Assembly: GCA_014650015.1 (NCBI GenBank)
Contig: BMUD01000008.1
Coordinates: 186,001-250,000 of the forward strand
DNA: 64,000 bases
Origin: Streptomyces griseoloalbus
Lineage (GTDB): Bacteria; Actinomycetota; Actinomycetes; Streptomycetales; Streptomycetaceae
Direction: 5' to 3'
Shown: piece after piece, positions 24,631 through 34,097 of the stretch
Numbering within the stretch: position 1 is the first letter of the stretch
How the letters are laid out: every line of letters begins with the position of its first letter
Translations under genes and position numbers: made by a program
The notes under the pieces: generated by a model
What the model was told of the DNA's origin: nothing
Database searches by the model: none
The model's input: only the letters and a program-made list of their open reading frames with translations

Positions 24631-26193
24631 ATGGGGGATAAGTCGGTGGAGAAGGGCGAGGGTTTCGGCGGCTCCGGGAGCGGGGTATCGCGCGCGCAGG
24701 GTCTGGTACTGCTCCAACAGCTCACCGACGCCCTGTGCGAACTGAGCTGTATGGAGGACGCCCAGGGGCGTGTCCAGTTCGCGACCGTGCTCGGCGAGCA
24801 GCTGGCCCGCACGGTCGACGTACGCGGCATTCGGCTTCGTGAGGACGTGGTGGCCATGGTGCGCGCCGCGCTGAGCGCGGCGGGCGGGGAACGCGTACTG
24901 GTCGGGGTGGTCGAGCTCTTCGAAGGGGCCGCGCCGGCCGACGAGCTGGAGCGGCTGCTCGCCCCCGCCGCACCGCCGCCTGCCGCCGACTCCCTCCCCG
25001 GCCCGCTCTCCGGCCATGACACCGGCACCGCGTACGCCCTGCTGGCCGAGGCCAAGGGCGAGGTGTCCGCCGCCCGGCTGCGGGACAGGCTCGCCGAGGA
25101 ACTCAACGGCCTCTATCTGCCCGCCGGGCTGTCTCCCGAACAGCTCTTCGCGCACATCCTGGAATGGAACGCGCAACCGGACGGATTACCGCCCGCGGTG
25201 CTCCTGGTCGACGTGGCCGCCAGCCTCGCCGCGTCTCCCGGTCACCGCGGGGCCCTGCTCAAGTGGACCGACGGCTGGGCCCAGCGCTCGGGGCTGACGG
25301 CGGCGGTGGGACGGCGCCGCGCCGCCCGCCTGGAGTCGGCGAGCGACCCGGACATCCCCTGCTGTCTGATCGTCGCCGTGGAGCCCGCCCGCGACGGCAC
25401 CGGCGAGATCGTCGTACGCCCCTGGCTCAACACGGTTCCCGGCCACTGGGACCCGCAGCCCGGCGAACCGACCACCACTACTCTGGACGGTCTCGGCCCG
25501 GCCGTCGAACAGGCCCTCCAGCAGGGCGCCCGGCTCTGGTCCGCCCCCGCCGACCCGGACCCGACCGGACGTGAGCAGCCGACCTATGTCGAGTTCGTCC
25601 TGCCGTACGACCTCCTGAACCACGACGTGGCGGGGCTGCGGTTCAGAACCGGCCACGGCAGGCCGCTGCCGCTCGGACTCAAGTACGGGGTGCACCTGCG
25701 CAGTCTGGAGCGGATGCGCACCGACGACGTGCTGGTGCGGCGGCAGTGGCGGGAACGCTGGCGCAGCCTGCGGCAGCAGGGCGTCACGGTGCACGGCTGG
25801 ACCGGCGCCGACGCCCAGCGGCTCGACGCCTGGCAGACCGCGCTCGCCGGGGAGTCCGGACGCACCGCCGTGGTGCTCGACGCCCCCGCCGACACGCCCG
25901 CGCTGGAGGCGCTGAAGGCCGCCATCGCGGAGGGCATCGCCCTGGCCATATGGGACCGCCGGGGCGCTTTCGCCGAGGAGCGGCGCGAGGTCGTCACCGC
26001 GGTGTTCGCCTCCGTACCGATCGCCGCGCAGATCCCCATGGCCATCCACCGGCTCCGCAGGAAAGCCGTCGACCCGGCACAGAGCCCGGATCTGCTCGGG
26101 CGTCATATCGCCTTTTTCTGGGACGATCCGACACGACTCGTGGACATTCACACCGACGACGGCGATCTCGCCGACGAGGAGGCATCGGCATGA
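24631..26193 (+). CDS. VMAP-like protein (vWA-MoxR-associated, with VMAP-C-type region)
   Basis: The 520-residue product resembles the actinobacterial vWA-MoxR-associated proteins. It has two helical regions at the N-terminus (about 20-190) of effector-associated type. The C-terminal region (about 200-510) contains PTYVEFVLPYDLLNHDVAGLRF, GVHLRSLERM, VLDAPADTPALEALKAAIAEGIALAIWDRR and HIAFFWDDPTRLVDIHTDDG. In published analyses of NTP-dependent conflict systems VMAP is the scaffold or effector partner of a MoxR ATPase and a vWA-like protein. Both partners follow immediately: the MoxR gene overlaps by four bases (ATGA). Codon 186 is TTA (25186-25188). No enzymatic effector motif is visible in this protein. 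Confidence 0.75.
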   Translation: MGDKSVEKGEGFGGSGSGVSRAQGLVLLQQLTDALCELSCMEDAQGRVQFATVLGEQLARTVDVRGIRLREDVVAMVRAALSAAGGERVLVGVVELFEGAAPADELERLLAPAAPPPAADSLPGPLSGHDTGTAYALLAEAKGEVSAARLRDRLAEELNGLYLPAGLSPEQLFAHILEWNAQPDGLPPAVLLVDVAASLAASPGHRGALLKWTDGWAQRSGLTAAVGRRRAARLESASDPDIPCCLIVAVEPARDGTGEIVVRPWLNTVPGHWDPQPGEPTTTTLDGLGPAVEQALQQGARLWSAPADPDPTGREQPTYVEFVLPYDLLNHDVAGLRFRTGHGRPLPLGLKYGVHLRSLERMRTDDVLVRRQWRERWRSLRQQGVTVHGWTGADAQRLDAWQTALAGESGRTAVVLDAPADTPALEALKAAIAEGIALAIWDRRGAFAEERREVVTAVFASVPIAAQIPMAIHRLRRKAVDPAQSPDLLGRHIAFFWDDPTRLVDIHTDDGDLADEEASA

Positions 26194-27269
26194 CCGCGCA
26201 GGAGGAGCAGGCGGCCCCGGACGGCTGGCGGATCTTTCACGCCACCGGTCAGGCGCCGACCGCCGCCGTGGAGCTGCCCGAACCTCCGCCCTGGCGCCGT
26301 TTCGGCGGCACCCCGCTCCAGCCCCCGCCGCCCGACGACCCGCAGGCCACGCTGCGCCGGCTGGGCCCCGGCGAGATCACCCCGCAGCTCGGCTCCGAGG
26401 AGATCGACACCGTCAACGCCGCGCTGGTGCTGCGCCGCCCGCTGCTGATCAGCGGACCGCCCGGCATCGGCAAGTCCACCCTGGCCTATGTGATCGCGCG
26501 CGAACTGGGGCTCGGCCGGGTACTGGAGTGGAACATCGTCAGCCGTACGACCCTGCGCGACGGCCTGTACAGCCATGACGCGATGGGACGCGCCCAGGCC
26601 ATCGCCGCCTGGCAGGCGGGCCTGCGGGACGCGGCGGCGCGGGGCGCCGACGGGGCGGCGGACTCCGCGACTTCCTTGAATGATCGTCAACTTCCGCCAC
26701 TCCTCGGTGATTTCCTCACGCTCGGGCCACTCGGGACCGCTCTGCTGCCCTACGATCGTCCCCGGGTGCTTCTTGTCGACGAGCTCGACAAGAGCGACAT
26801 CGACCTGCCGAACGACCTGTTGCACGTCCTGGAGAACGGAAGCTATGACGTCCCGGAGCTGGTCCGTGACGCCGCCGACACCGCGAGCGTCCACACCAGC
26901 GACCCCGGCGTCCGTGCCGTACTGCGGCAAGGGCGGGTCGAGTGCCGGGAGTTCCCCGTCGTGGTGATCACCAGCAACGGAGAGCGGGAGTTCCCGGCCG
27001 CGTTCCGCAGACGCTGCCTGCCGCTGGAGCTCCGCATCCCCACCCGCGAACAGCTGCTCGCCATGGTGAAACGGCACCTCGGGGAGCGCCCACGAGGCAC
27101 CGAGGACCTGGTGGACCTCTTCCTCCAGCGCGTCCAGGCCGGGGGCACGCACTCCCTGGACCAGTTACTCAACGCTGTCCAGATCACTACCATGGGTGGT
27201 TTCCAGGTCGACGGGAACGGGCGTACCCTCGTGGAAATGCTCCTCCGCGACCTCGCGAAGGGCCGCTGA
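26190..27269 (+). CDS. MoxR-type AAA+ ATPase of the VMAP system
   Basis: The 359-residue product has Walker A GPPGIGKST (about residues 88-96), Walker B VLLVDELDKSDIDLPNDLLHVLENG (about 190), sensor 1 ITSNGERE (about 262) and the arginine-rich FRRRCLPLEL. These are MoxR-clade features, often linked to vWA partner proteins as chaperone-like assembly factors. The start ATG overlaps the VMAP stop and has GAGGAGG nearby; the much longer open frame upstream only shadows the VMAP gene. Its stop is directly followed by the ATG of the third gene. Codon 326 is TTA (27165-27167). Confidence 0.85.
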   Translation: MTAQEEQAAPDGWRIFHATGQAPTAAVELPEPPPWRRFGGTPLQPPPPDDPQATLRRLGPGEITPQLGSEEIDTVNAALVLRRPLLISGPPGIGKSTLAYVIARELGLGRVLEWNIVSRTTLRDGLYSHDAMGRAQAIAAWQAGLRDAAARGADGAADSATSLNDRQLPPLLGDFLTLGPLGTALLPYDRPRVLLVDELDKSDIDLPNDLLHVLENGSYDVPELVRDAADTASVHTSDPGVRAVLRQGRVECREFPVVVITSNGEREFPAAFRRRCLPLELRIPTREQLLAMVKRHLGERPRGTEDLVDLFLQRVQAGGTHSLDQLLNAVQITTMGGFQVDGNGRTLVEMLLRDLAKGR

Positions 27270-30200
27270 ATGGACAACGGCTTTCCCAGGGAGCGCGCAT
27301 CCGGATCGGGCGACGGCGGACCTGTGTCGGGGTCGTCGCCTCCTTCGGCGTGCTCCGAGTCCGTCGAATACGCGAGTGAGGTCAAAGGCTCCGTCGTCGC
27401 TGCCCGGCTCCGGCCGGCCCATGACCAGCCGTTCCCGAGTCCGGACGGCGAGGCACTGGACCCACCGCGCTGGCAGGACGTCGCCGACGCGGTGTGGCTG
27501 GCCGCGTACTGGGATCACCACGGCGGTCCCTCCGGTGCCGGACCGGAAGCGGAGCCGTACCCGGACGCCACCCGTCCGGCCGCGGGCGCCGGGACAGTCG
27601 GCGCGACCCCCCGGACGCAGGACGAACCGGACGGTGAGACGCCCCCCGCGCATGCGGATCCAGCCGATCCCACGACCGGCCCCGGCCTTCCCGAACCCCT
27701 CGCGCAGCCCCTTTCCGACCGGGCCGGCACCCCGCGCCGCGCCGAACCGCCCCCATCCGCCGACCCGGGTGGCGTTCCCGGTCCCGCGCCCCGTCCGGTC
27801 CTCGCCGACGGCGGGCTCTTACCGCACCCCGAGGGAGCTGGCACCCTCCACGTCGGACGCCCCCTGCTGCCCGACGCCAACCTGCCGCAGCACGGACCCG
27901 GCCGCCGCACCGCCCTGCTCGCCCGCGCCCTGCACCAGCTCGCCCGCCGGGTGCCCTCCCGCGACACCGTGGAGCTCGACGAGGAGGCCACCGCCGAGCA
28001 AGGGGTCGCCGACGGCATGTGGATGCCGTTCCTCCGTCCCGCCCGCACCTCCGCGTTCGACCTGGTGCTGCTCGCCGACGACGCGCCCACCATGCGGATC
28101 TGGGAGGAGGCGGTGGCCGGCCTCGCCGAGGCGGCCGAACACAGCGGCGCCTTCCGCAGCGTCCGCACCCTCCGGGTCACCCTCCCCCGGACGGGCGCCG
28201 CCACCCTGCGCTGGACCAGCGGCGGCGCCGTCGCCGACCCCGCCGAACTCCTCGACGGGCGCGGCGGTCGCGTGTTCCTCGCCGTCACCGACGGCCTCGC
28301 CCACGGCTGGGCCGCCTCCGCCGCCGACACCCTGCTGAGCCGGCTCGCCCGCTCCGGCCCCACCGCACTGATCCATCTGCTCCCGCCCCACCTGCGCCAC
28401 CGCACCTCGCTCTACCCCCACCCGGCGGTCCTGGAGGCCGGCGGCTTCGGCATGCCCAACGACTGCCTCGGACACTGGGCGCCACCCGGCGGACCCGACC
28501 CGCTGCGCCCGCTGCCCGAAGCAGCCGACGACTCCCTGCCCGTTCCGGTGCTCTCCCTCAAACCCGGCTCCGTCGCCGCCTGGGCCGACCTGGTCACGGG
28601 CGAGCGCGGGGTACGCCGCTCCCTGCCCGTCGTCCTCGCCGGCACCCTCACCAAAGGCGCGCCCGCGCCCGGCCTGCGCGCCCCCCGTCTCCCGCGCGCC
28701 GCGGCCGCCGCCGTACGCCGCTTCTTCACCCTCGCCACCCCCGCGGCGCGCCGCCTCGCCACCCAGCTGGCCGCCATCCCGTTCGAATTCGACCTCGTGG
28801 AACAACTGCGGCGCCGGGTCATGCCGGAGACCGGCCCCGACCACCTCGCCGAGATCCTCATGGGCGGGCTGATCGACTGGGACAGCGGAGGCGAGGGACG
28901 CCCCGAGTTCGCCGACGGTGTCCGCGAGGCGCTGCTCGCCACCACCACCCGGTCCCAACTCGCCCGCACCGTCAGCGTGGTGGGCGATCTACCGGCGGCC
29001 GGCGAGCGGGGCGTCGCGCTGCGCGCCGCGCTGCGCGACCCGGTCGGCACCACGTTGCCCGACCCGGCCGAGCCCGGCTGGGTGCGCAGCGAACTCGCCG
29101 TGATGCGGGCCTTGTCGGGGCCCTACTCCGAACGGGCGAACCGCATCGAACCCGACCTGTCCAGGCTCCTGCCCGACTCGGCTGAACGGGTCGTCGCGGA
29201 GCCATCCGGAAGCGTGAAACACCCGGACGGCGGCGAGTTCCCCGACGATCAGGACGGGAGGCATCCAGCACCGGACGTTCGCGTCCCAGCCGGATACCGC
29301 TCACCGAGCCTGGTGACCGAGAACCCACACGAAGCCCCGGAGGCTGACCCGCTCATGCAGAGCACCACGACCGCAACGCCGGCCCTCATGGTGAACGTTC
29401 CGCTCAGGAACAGCTCGTTCGTCGGCCGTCAGGCGCTGCTGAGGGCCGTGGAGGAGCAGCTCGGCGCCCAGGACACCGCGGCAGTGCTCCCGCATGCGCT
29501 GCACGGCCTCGGCGGCGTCGGCAAGTCCCAGCTGGCCCTGGAGTACATCTACACCCACCAGCACGATTACAAGGTGATCTGCTGGATCCCCGCAGAGCGG
29601 CAGAGTCTCATCTTGGCTACGCTGGCCGGCCTGGCGGTACGGCTGGGCGTCACCCCGCCAGGTCAGGACGTGGGTGCCTCCACCGCGAACACGGCCGTCC
29701 CCGCCGTTCTCGAAGCGCTGCGCATCGGCAAGCCGTACGACAACTGGTTGCTCATCTTCGACAACGCCGAGGACGTCGAGGTTGTACGCCAGTATTTCCC
29801 GACCAACGGGCCCGGGAAGGTCATCGTCACTTCCCGGAACCGGGCCTGGGAGCGGGTGGCCACCCCACTACCGGTGAACGTCTTTCACCGGGAGGAGTCC
29901 ATCGAACTGCTCCAGAAGCGCTCGCCCGACCTCACGGCCGAGGACGCCGACCGGCTCGCCGCGGCCCTCGGTGACCTGCCGCTCGCCGTGGAGCAGGCGG
30001 GCGCCTGGCGAGCGGTCACCGGCATGCTCGTCGACGACTACCTCCAACTGCTGGCCGAGCGCAGCCCGGAGGTCCTCGAACTGGATCCGGCTCCCGACTA
30101 TCCGGTCTCCGTTGCCGCCGCCTGGGACATCTCACTGGAACGGATCAAGGAGAACAATCCTGGCGCCCGGCAGCTCCTCGACATCTGCGCCAGCATGGCG

Positions 30201-31874
30201 CCCGAGCCCATTCCGCGGGCCATGCTCCGCGGCAGCCGGGGTATCAACATCACGCCGGAGATCAACCCCCTGCTGCGAGAGTCGATCAAGCTCAATCGCG
30301 CCGTGCGCGACCTCAGCCAGTTCTCCCTGGTGAAGGTGGACCCGCGGACCGACACTTTGCAGATGCACCGCCTGCTCCAAACGGTGCTCCTCGCCAAGCT
30401 GTCCCGCGAGGAGCGGGCACGCATGCGGGACGCCGCGCATCAGCTGCTGTCCGCCGCCAAGCCGGGCCCTTACGGCTCGTCAGCGGAATGGCCCGCCTAT
30501 CAGGCGCTGCTGCCGCACATCCTCTCCTCCGACGCGGTGACCAGCACGGACACCTATGTGCGCGAACTGGTCTACGACACCGTCTTGTTCCTCTATTACT
30601 GGGGTGACCACGAGGGCGCCGCCAGACTCGGCCGACAGGCGTGGAACGCTTGGCTGGCGGCCTCGGGGGAAGAGGACCCGGACGTCATCCGCTTGGCGAA
30701 AAGCTTCGCGTTCACCCTGCGCCAGATCGGACAGATTTCGGAGTCCATTCCTCTCACCGAGAAGGCTCTGGAGGTTTCACGGCGCCTCCAGGTCGACTCC
30801 GAAGAACTCATCGACTCCCTGTGCGATCTGGCCGACGCCCGCCGCTACCAGGGGCGCTTCACGGAGGCCCGGGACCTCGGGCAGGAGGCCACCGAGCAGG
30901 CCAGGTCCCTGTTCGGGCCGGACGACCCGACCACTCTGCGCGCTACCCACAGCTGGGGCGTCGACCTGCGGTTGTGCGGGCAGTTCAGGGAGGCCCTGTC
31001 CCTGGACCAGGAGAATGCCCGACAGCGTGAAATGATGTTCGGGCCGGCCAGCTTCTTCACCCTCAACAGTCTGAACGGTCTCGCCATCGACATGCGGGAG
31101 AGCGGCGACTACCCGGGTGCCCGGGAGTTCCAGGAGGACGTGTACCGGCGGGCGCGCACCGCGATGGGTGAGGAACACCCGCTTACCCTGCGAGTGGCGC
31201 GAAACCTTGCGGTCTGCCGGCGCCGGGACGGAGAACTCGGTGAGGCGGCCAAGCTCTCGGAGGAGACGCTGCGGCGCTTCGTGGCCCGGTACGGGGTCCA
31301 GCACGCCGACTCGCTCGCGACGGCGATCAACCTCGCCGTCGATCAGCGACTGGCCGGGGACCTCGAGCAGTCCCGCGAGCTGAGTGAGGAGACTGTCGGC
31401 CGCTATGCGTCGCTCCTGGGAGAGGACCATGCCTACACCCTGCTGACGAAGGCGAATCTGGCCGCCACGCTGCGCGCCCTCGGCCGGTTGGACCAGGCGC
31501 GCGAGGTCGAGGACCACGCGGCGAGTCGGCTGGCCGCCACCGTGGGTGAGCACCATGTGATCACCCTGACGACAGCCATCGGCCAGGCCAACACGGCTTA
31601 CGCGCAATTGGACTTCGAGCGGGCGCTCGCGATCGACGAGGCCAACCTTCCGCTGCTCGCCGAGGTCGCAGGTGCGGAACACCCGCTCACCCTCGCCTGC
31701 ACCGCCAACCTCTCCCTCGACCTGCGCGGCCTGGGCCGATTGGCGGAGGCGGACGAGGCGCAGCGCAAGGCGGTGGACGGTTTCGCCCGTGTGGTGCGCA
31801 CGGGGCATCCCTGGCTCGCAGCCGCTCAGCACAAACGCCGTATCGAGACCGACCTCGCGCCGATGCCGCTGTAG
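27270..31874 (+). CDS. SAV_2336-type vWA-like / NB-ARC / TPR protein (FxsT-like)
   Basis: This 1534-residue protein is the third gene of the VMAP system. Residues 1 to about 240 are linker-rich. About 255-400 form a vWA-like domain whose metal-binding motif is degenerate (FDLVLLADDAPTM instead of DxSxS), as in SAV_2336-type proteins. An NB-ARC STAND ATPase follows with FVGR, Walker A LGGVGKS (about 747), Walker B LLIFDNAED (about 828) and LGDLPLAVEQAG. From about 1090 to the end are tetratricopeptide repeats of the FGPDDPTTL...GDYPGAREF type. The domain order matches the TPR protein FxsT of FxSxx-COOH peptide systems. There is no gap from the MoxR stop. Codon 184 is TTA (27819-27821). It likely senses an invader or stress signal and oligomerises; the trigger is unknown. 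Confidence 0.83.
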   Translation: MDNGFPRERASGSGDGGPVSGSSPPSACSESVEYASEVKGSVVAARLRPAHDQPFPSPDGEALDPPRWQDVADAVWLAAYWDHHGGPSGAGPEAEPYPDATRPAAGAGTVGATPRTQDEPDGETPPAHADPADPTTGPGLPEPLAQPLSDRAGTPRRAEPPPSADPGGVPGPAPRPVLADGGLLPHPEGAGTLHVGRPLLPDANLPQHGPGRRTALLARALHQLARRVPSRDTVELDEEATAEQGVADGMWMPFLRPARTSAFDLVLLADDAPTMRIWEEAVAGLAEAAEHSGAFRSVRTLRVTLPRTGAATLRWTSGGAVADPAELLDGRGGRVFLAVTDGLAHGWAASAADTLLSRLARSGPTALIHLLPPHLRHRTSLYPHPAVLEAGGFGMPNDCLGHWAPPGGPDPLRPLPEAADDSLPVPVLSLKPGSVAAWADLVTGERGVRRSLPVVLAGTLTKGAPAPGLRAPRLPRAAAAAVRRFFTLATPAARRLATQLAAIPFEFDLVEQLRRRVMPETGPDHLAEILMGGLIDWDSGGEGRPEFADGVREALLATTTRSQLARTVSVVGDLPAAGERGVALRAALRDPVGTTLPDPAEPGWVRSELAVMRALSGPYSERANRIEPDLSRLLPDSAERVVAEPSGSVKHPDGGEFPDDQDGRHPAPDVRVPAGYRSPSLVTENPHEAPEADPLMQSTTTATPALMVNVPLRNSSFVGRQALLRAVEEQLGAQDTAAVLPHALHGLGGVGKSQLALEYIYTHQHDYKVICWIPAERQSLILATLAGLAVRLGVTPPGQDVGASTANTAVPAVLEALRIGKPYDNWLLIFDNAEDVEVVRQYFPTNGPGKVIVTSRNRAWERVATPLPVNVFHREESIELLQKRSPDLTAEDADRLAAALGDLPLAVEQAGAWRAVTGMLVDDYLQLLAERSPEVLELDPAPDYPVSVAAAWDISLERIKENNPGARQLLDICASMAPEPIPRAMLRGSRGINITPEINPLLRESIKLNRAVRDLSQFSLVKVDPRTDTLQMHRLLQTVLLAKLSREERARMRDAAHQLLSAAKPGPYGSSAEWPAYQALLPHILSSDAVTSTDTYVRELVYDTVLFLYYWGDHEGAARLGRQAWNAWLAASGEEDPDVIRLAKSFAFTLRQIGQISESIPLTEKALEVSRRLQVDSEELIDSLCDLADARRYQGRFTEARDLGQEATEQARSLFGPDDPTTLRATHSWGVDLRLCGQFREALSLDQENARQREMMFGPASFFTLNSLNGLAIDMRESGDYPGAREFQEDVYRRARTAMGEEHPLTLRVARNLAVCRRRDGELGEAAKLSEETLRRFVARYGVQHADSLATAINLAVDQRLAGDLEQSRELSEETVGRYASLLGEDHAYTLLTKANLAATLRALGRLDQAREVEDHAASRLAATVGEHHVITLTTAIGQANTAYAQLDFERALAIDEANLPLLAEVAGAEHPLTLACTANLSLDLRGLGRLAEADEAQRKAVDGFARVVRTGHPWLAAAQHKRRIETDLAPMPL

Positions 31875-31914
31875 CCCGGCGCGACGTTACGGCGATGGAA
31901 GTGTGACGCGGCGG

Positions 31915-33240
31915 TCAGCCCGCATCCGCCACCCGGGCCGGCGGTGTGTCCCCCTGGTCTCCTGCCGGGGGGAACGGGGTGCGGGCAGCCCGGCGGGCCC
32001 TGCGCGGCTCCTGCTCGGCCCGGCGGCGGACCAGCGCGAGAAGCGGTTGGGTCAGCAGGGTGGTGGCCAGAGCCATGAACACCAGGACGGTGTAGAGCGG
32101 AACGCTCAGTAGGCCCGCTCGCAGGCCCGCGTCCAGGGCGATCAGTTCGGTGAGGCCGCGGGCGCTCAGCAGGACGCCCACGGTGCGCGCCTCATGCCGG
32201 TCCAGACCGCCGAGCCGGGCCGTCACCGCACCGCTGCCGATCTTGGTGACCACAGCGAGGACTGTCACCACCAGCACGGCCACCCATCCCATGGCGTCCA
32301 TGCCGGTCACAGAGACGGAGCGGCCCGAGACCACGAAGAAGAACGGCAGTAGCAGCGCACCGACCTCGTGCAGCGGCCGTACAAGATCGGCGTCGAGTGT
32401 GCCTCCGGGCTCCCGGGGCGTCACCACACCCGCCAGCAGCGCGCCGAAGATGACATGGAGCCCCAGGGAGTGCGTCACCCAGGCCGACCCGAGGGCCAGG
32501 CCGATCAGCATCGCCAGGCGCAGCGAGGAGTCCACGTGCGTGCCCCAGAGCAGTCGGCGCAGCAGGGGACGGGCGGTGACCAGCATGAGGGCGACGAAGC
32601 CGACCGCCAGTGCGGCGCGCCACGGCCACTCGAGCGTGTGACCTTCCCCGTCCTCCATCATCGTGCCCGCCAGCACCGTCCAGCAGATGACGTCGAGCAG
32701 CCCGGCCGCCGTGACCGCCACCACCCCGGGCACCGTGGGGGCCAGCCCGTTCTCGCGCACGATGGCCGACAGGACGGGCACCGCCGTTATCGACAGTGCG
32801 ATTCCGGCGAACACCACCATGGACGGGGAGAGCTCACGCGGCATGCCGAGTGAGTGGAGCTGGTCCCGGAGCAGCAGCGCACCGCCACTGCCCACCGCCA
32901 TCGGTACGACGAAGGAAGCCAGCGCAACGGCAACCGTCGTCCGGGCCCGGCCGCCGAGCAGGCGTACATCCAGCTCGTAGCCCACCGAGAAAAGGAAGAC
33001 CACGAGGGCCAACTGGGCGATCCCGGTGAGCGCGGTGCCGATACCGTCGGGGAACAGCTCATCGTACGCGCCGGGCGCCGCACTACCGAGGAGCGAGGGA
33101 CCGAGTGCTATGCCGGCCGCCAGCTGGCCCACGATGTAGGGCTGTCCGAGTCGTCGAGCCACCCAGCCCGCCGCGTGTGCGGCCACGAGGATGACGGCCG
33201 AGGCCGCTACGAAGTGCGCGATCAGCGCGTCAGGGCTCAC
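31915..33240 (-). CDS. Cation:proton antiporter (CPA2/Kef-type membrane domain)
   Basis: The 441-residue product has about twelve membrane segments with the CPA2 landmarks GWVARRLGQPYIVGQLAAGIALGPSLLG, FLFSVGYELD, VFAGIALSITAVPVLSAIV and TVGVLLSARGLTELIALD. It lacks the C-terminal TrkA-N domain of Kef proteins, ending in a short charged tail. It should exchange Na+ or K+ for protons in the cytoplasmic membrane. The start GTG (33238-33240) has GGGGGA before it; the upstream in-frame extension is not membrane-like. The gene is convergent with the NB-ARC-TPR gene and sits between it and the peptide/HExxH pair, so a functional link is possible but unproven. Confidence 0.83.
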   Translation of the reverse strand: MSPDALIAHFVAASAVILVAAHAAGWVARRLGQPYIVGQLAAGIALGPSLLGSAAPGAYDELFPDGIGTALTGIAQLALVVFLFSVGYELDVRLLGGRARTTVAVALASFVVPMAVGSGGALLLRDQLHSLGMPRELSPSMVVFAGIALSITAVPVLSAIVRENGLAPTVPGVVAVTAAGLLDVICWTVLAGTMMEDGEGHTLEWPWRAALAVGFVALMLVTARPLLRRLLWGTHVDSSLRLAMLIGLALGSAWVTHSLGLHVIFGALLAGVVTPREPGGTLDADLVRPLHEVGALLLPFFFVVSGRSVSVTGMDAMGWVAVLVVTVLAVVTKIGSGAVTARLGGLDRHEARTVGVLLSARGLTELIALDAGLRAGLLSVPLYTVLVFMALATTLLTQPLLALVRRRAEQEPRRARRAARTPFPPAGDQGDTPPARVADAG

Positions 33241-34097
33241 GCGTCCCCCTCTGGTCCGATCGTCCGGGGTCCGGCCCGGCGTGGCCGTGGACGGGCATCG
33301 CACAGGTGCGCGATGCCAACTTTCCAAGCGTATCCACGATGTGACGGGTCGTCGGGTGCCCGTGCACCTGGATGGGCGGAGCGCTTTGCGTCACCGGGAC
33401 CGCGATCGAGGCGGGCTTCGGAGGCATCGGCGCGGTGCGCGCCCTCGTCGTGTCGTACCTCGCCCACCCATGTCACCACCGTGCGCCGCCTGTGCGTCGG
33501 CGCGCGGGTGGTGCGCCCGGGCTCTTCGGCGCCGTCACACGTACGTGCTGCGGCCGCTGATCCGGAGGGATGCTTTCTGGCCGTCCGGGTGCGTCTCGCG
33601 GCCCTCACAGAAGCGCGCCCTGCTCTGCAGTTCCTCGATTCGGCCGCATCACCCCGAGGGCGCGGGGAATGACACCGCCCACCGGGCGACGTCGCTGCCC
33701 GCCGCCTTCCCAGTCTGTGGCCCACCGGCCGGTGCACCCGCTGATCGGGCGCCCGGCGACCGGTGGGTGCCGGTCGCCGGGCTGTCCCTCCTGCACCGTG
33801 AGCCCGTTCCGTCACACCGGGTCGGAACGGCGGGCATCAGCTCACTCATCAGTCATGTCCGGCACCGCTCCGCACCCGGGCGGAAACTGCCCGGCGTCGA
33901 GCGTGAGCCGGCGCGGAAGGCGATTACCGAACGGAACTCGACGATGCCGCGAGGGAGTTCAGGGGTAGTACAGGCCATCCGCATGACGAACGATGATCAG
34001 ATGGCGTGATCGTACGGTTTTCGGCAGGGGTATGAATGGCCATGATGGTTCATGACACGGGGCATCGCGTGCCACCGTGCGAGAAGGGGGACGCATC
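33241..34097. other. Long gene-free gap with less biased base composition
   Basis: About 850 bases between the antiporter and the peptide gene show no frame with a ribosome site or recognisable product, and third-position GC bias is weak in all frames. It contains the perfect hairpin listed separately and presumably the divergent promoters of the flanking genes. It could be a decayed gene. Confidence 0.45.
33751..33782. terminator. Perfect 13-bp stem hairpin inside the gene-free gap
   Basis: GCCCGGCGACCGG (33751-33763) and CCGGTCGCCGGGC (33770-33782) pair perfectly around a six-base loop TGGGTG. No gene ends nearby, so it may be the terminator of a lost gene or a boundary that prevents read-through. 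The direction is not determinable. Confidence 0.5.

Noticed and set aside
21808-25176. Minus-strand open frame of 1122 codons
   Set aside because: It is antisense to pnkp and the start of the VMAP gene, whose motifs are unambiguous; it is only a product of third-position GC bias.
33237-33815. Minus-strand frame of 192 codons in the gene-free gap
   Set aside because: It is Arg/Ala/Gly-rich without fold-like pattern, has no ribosome site, and crosses the perfect hairpin.
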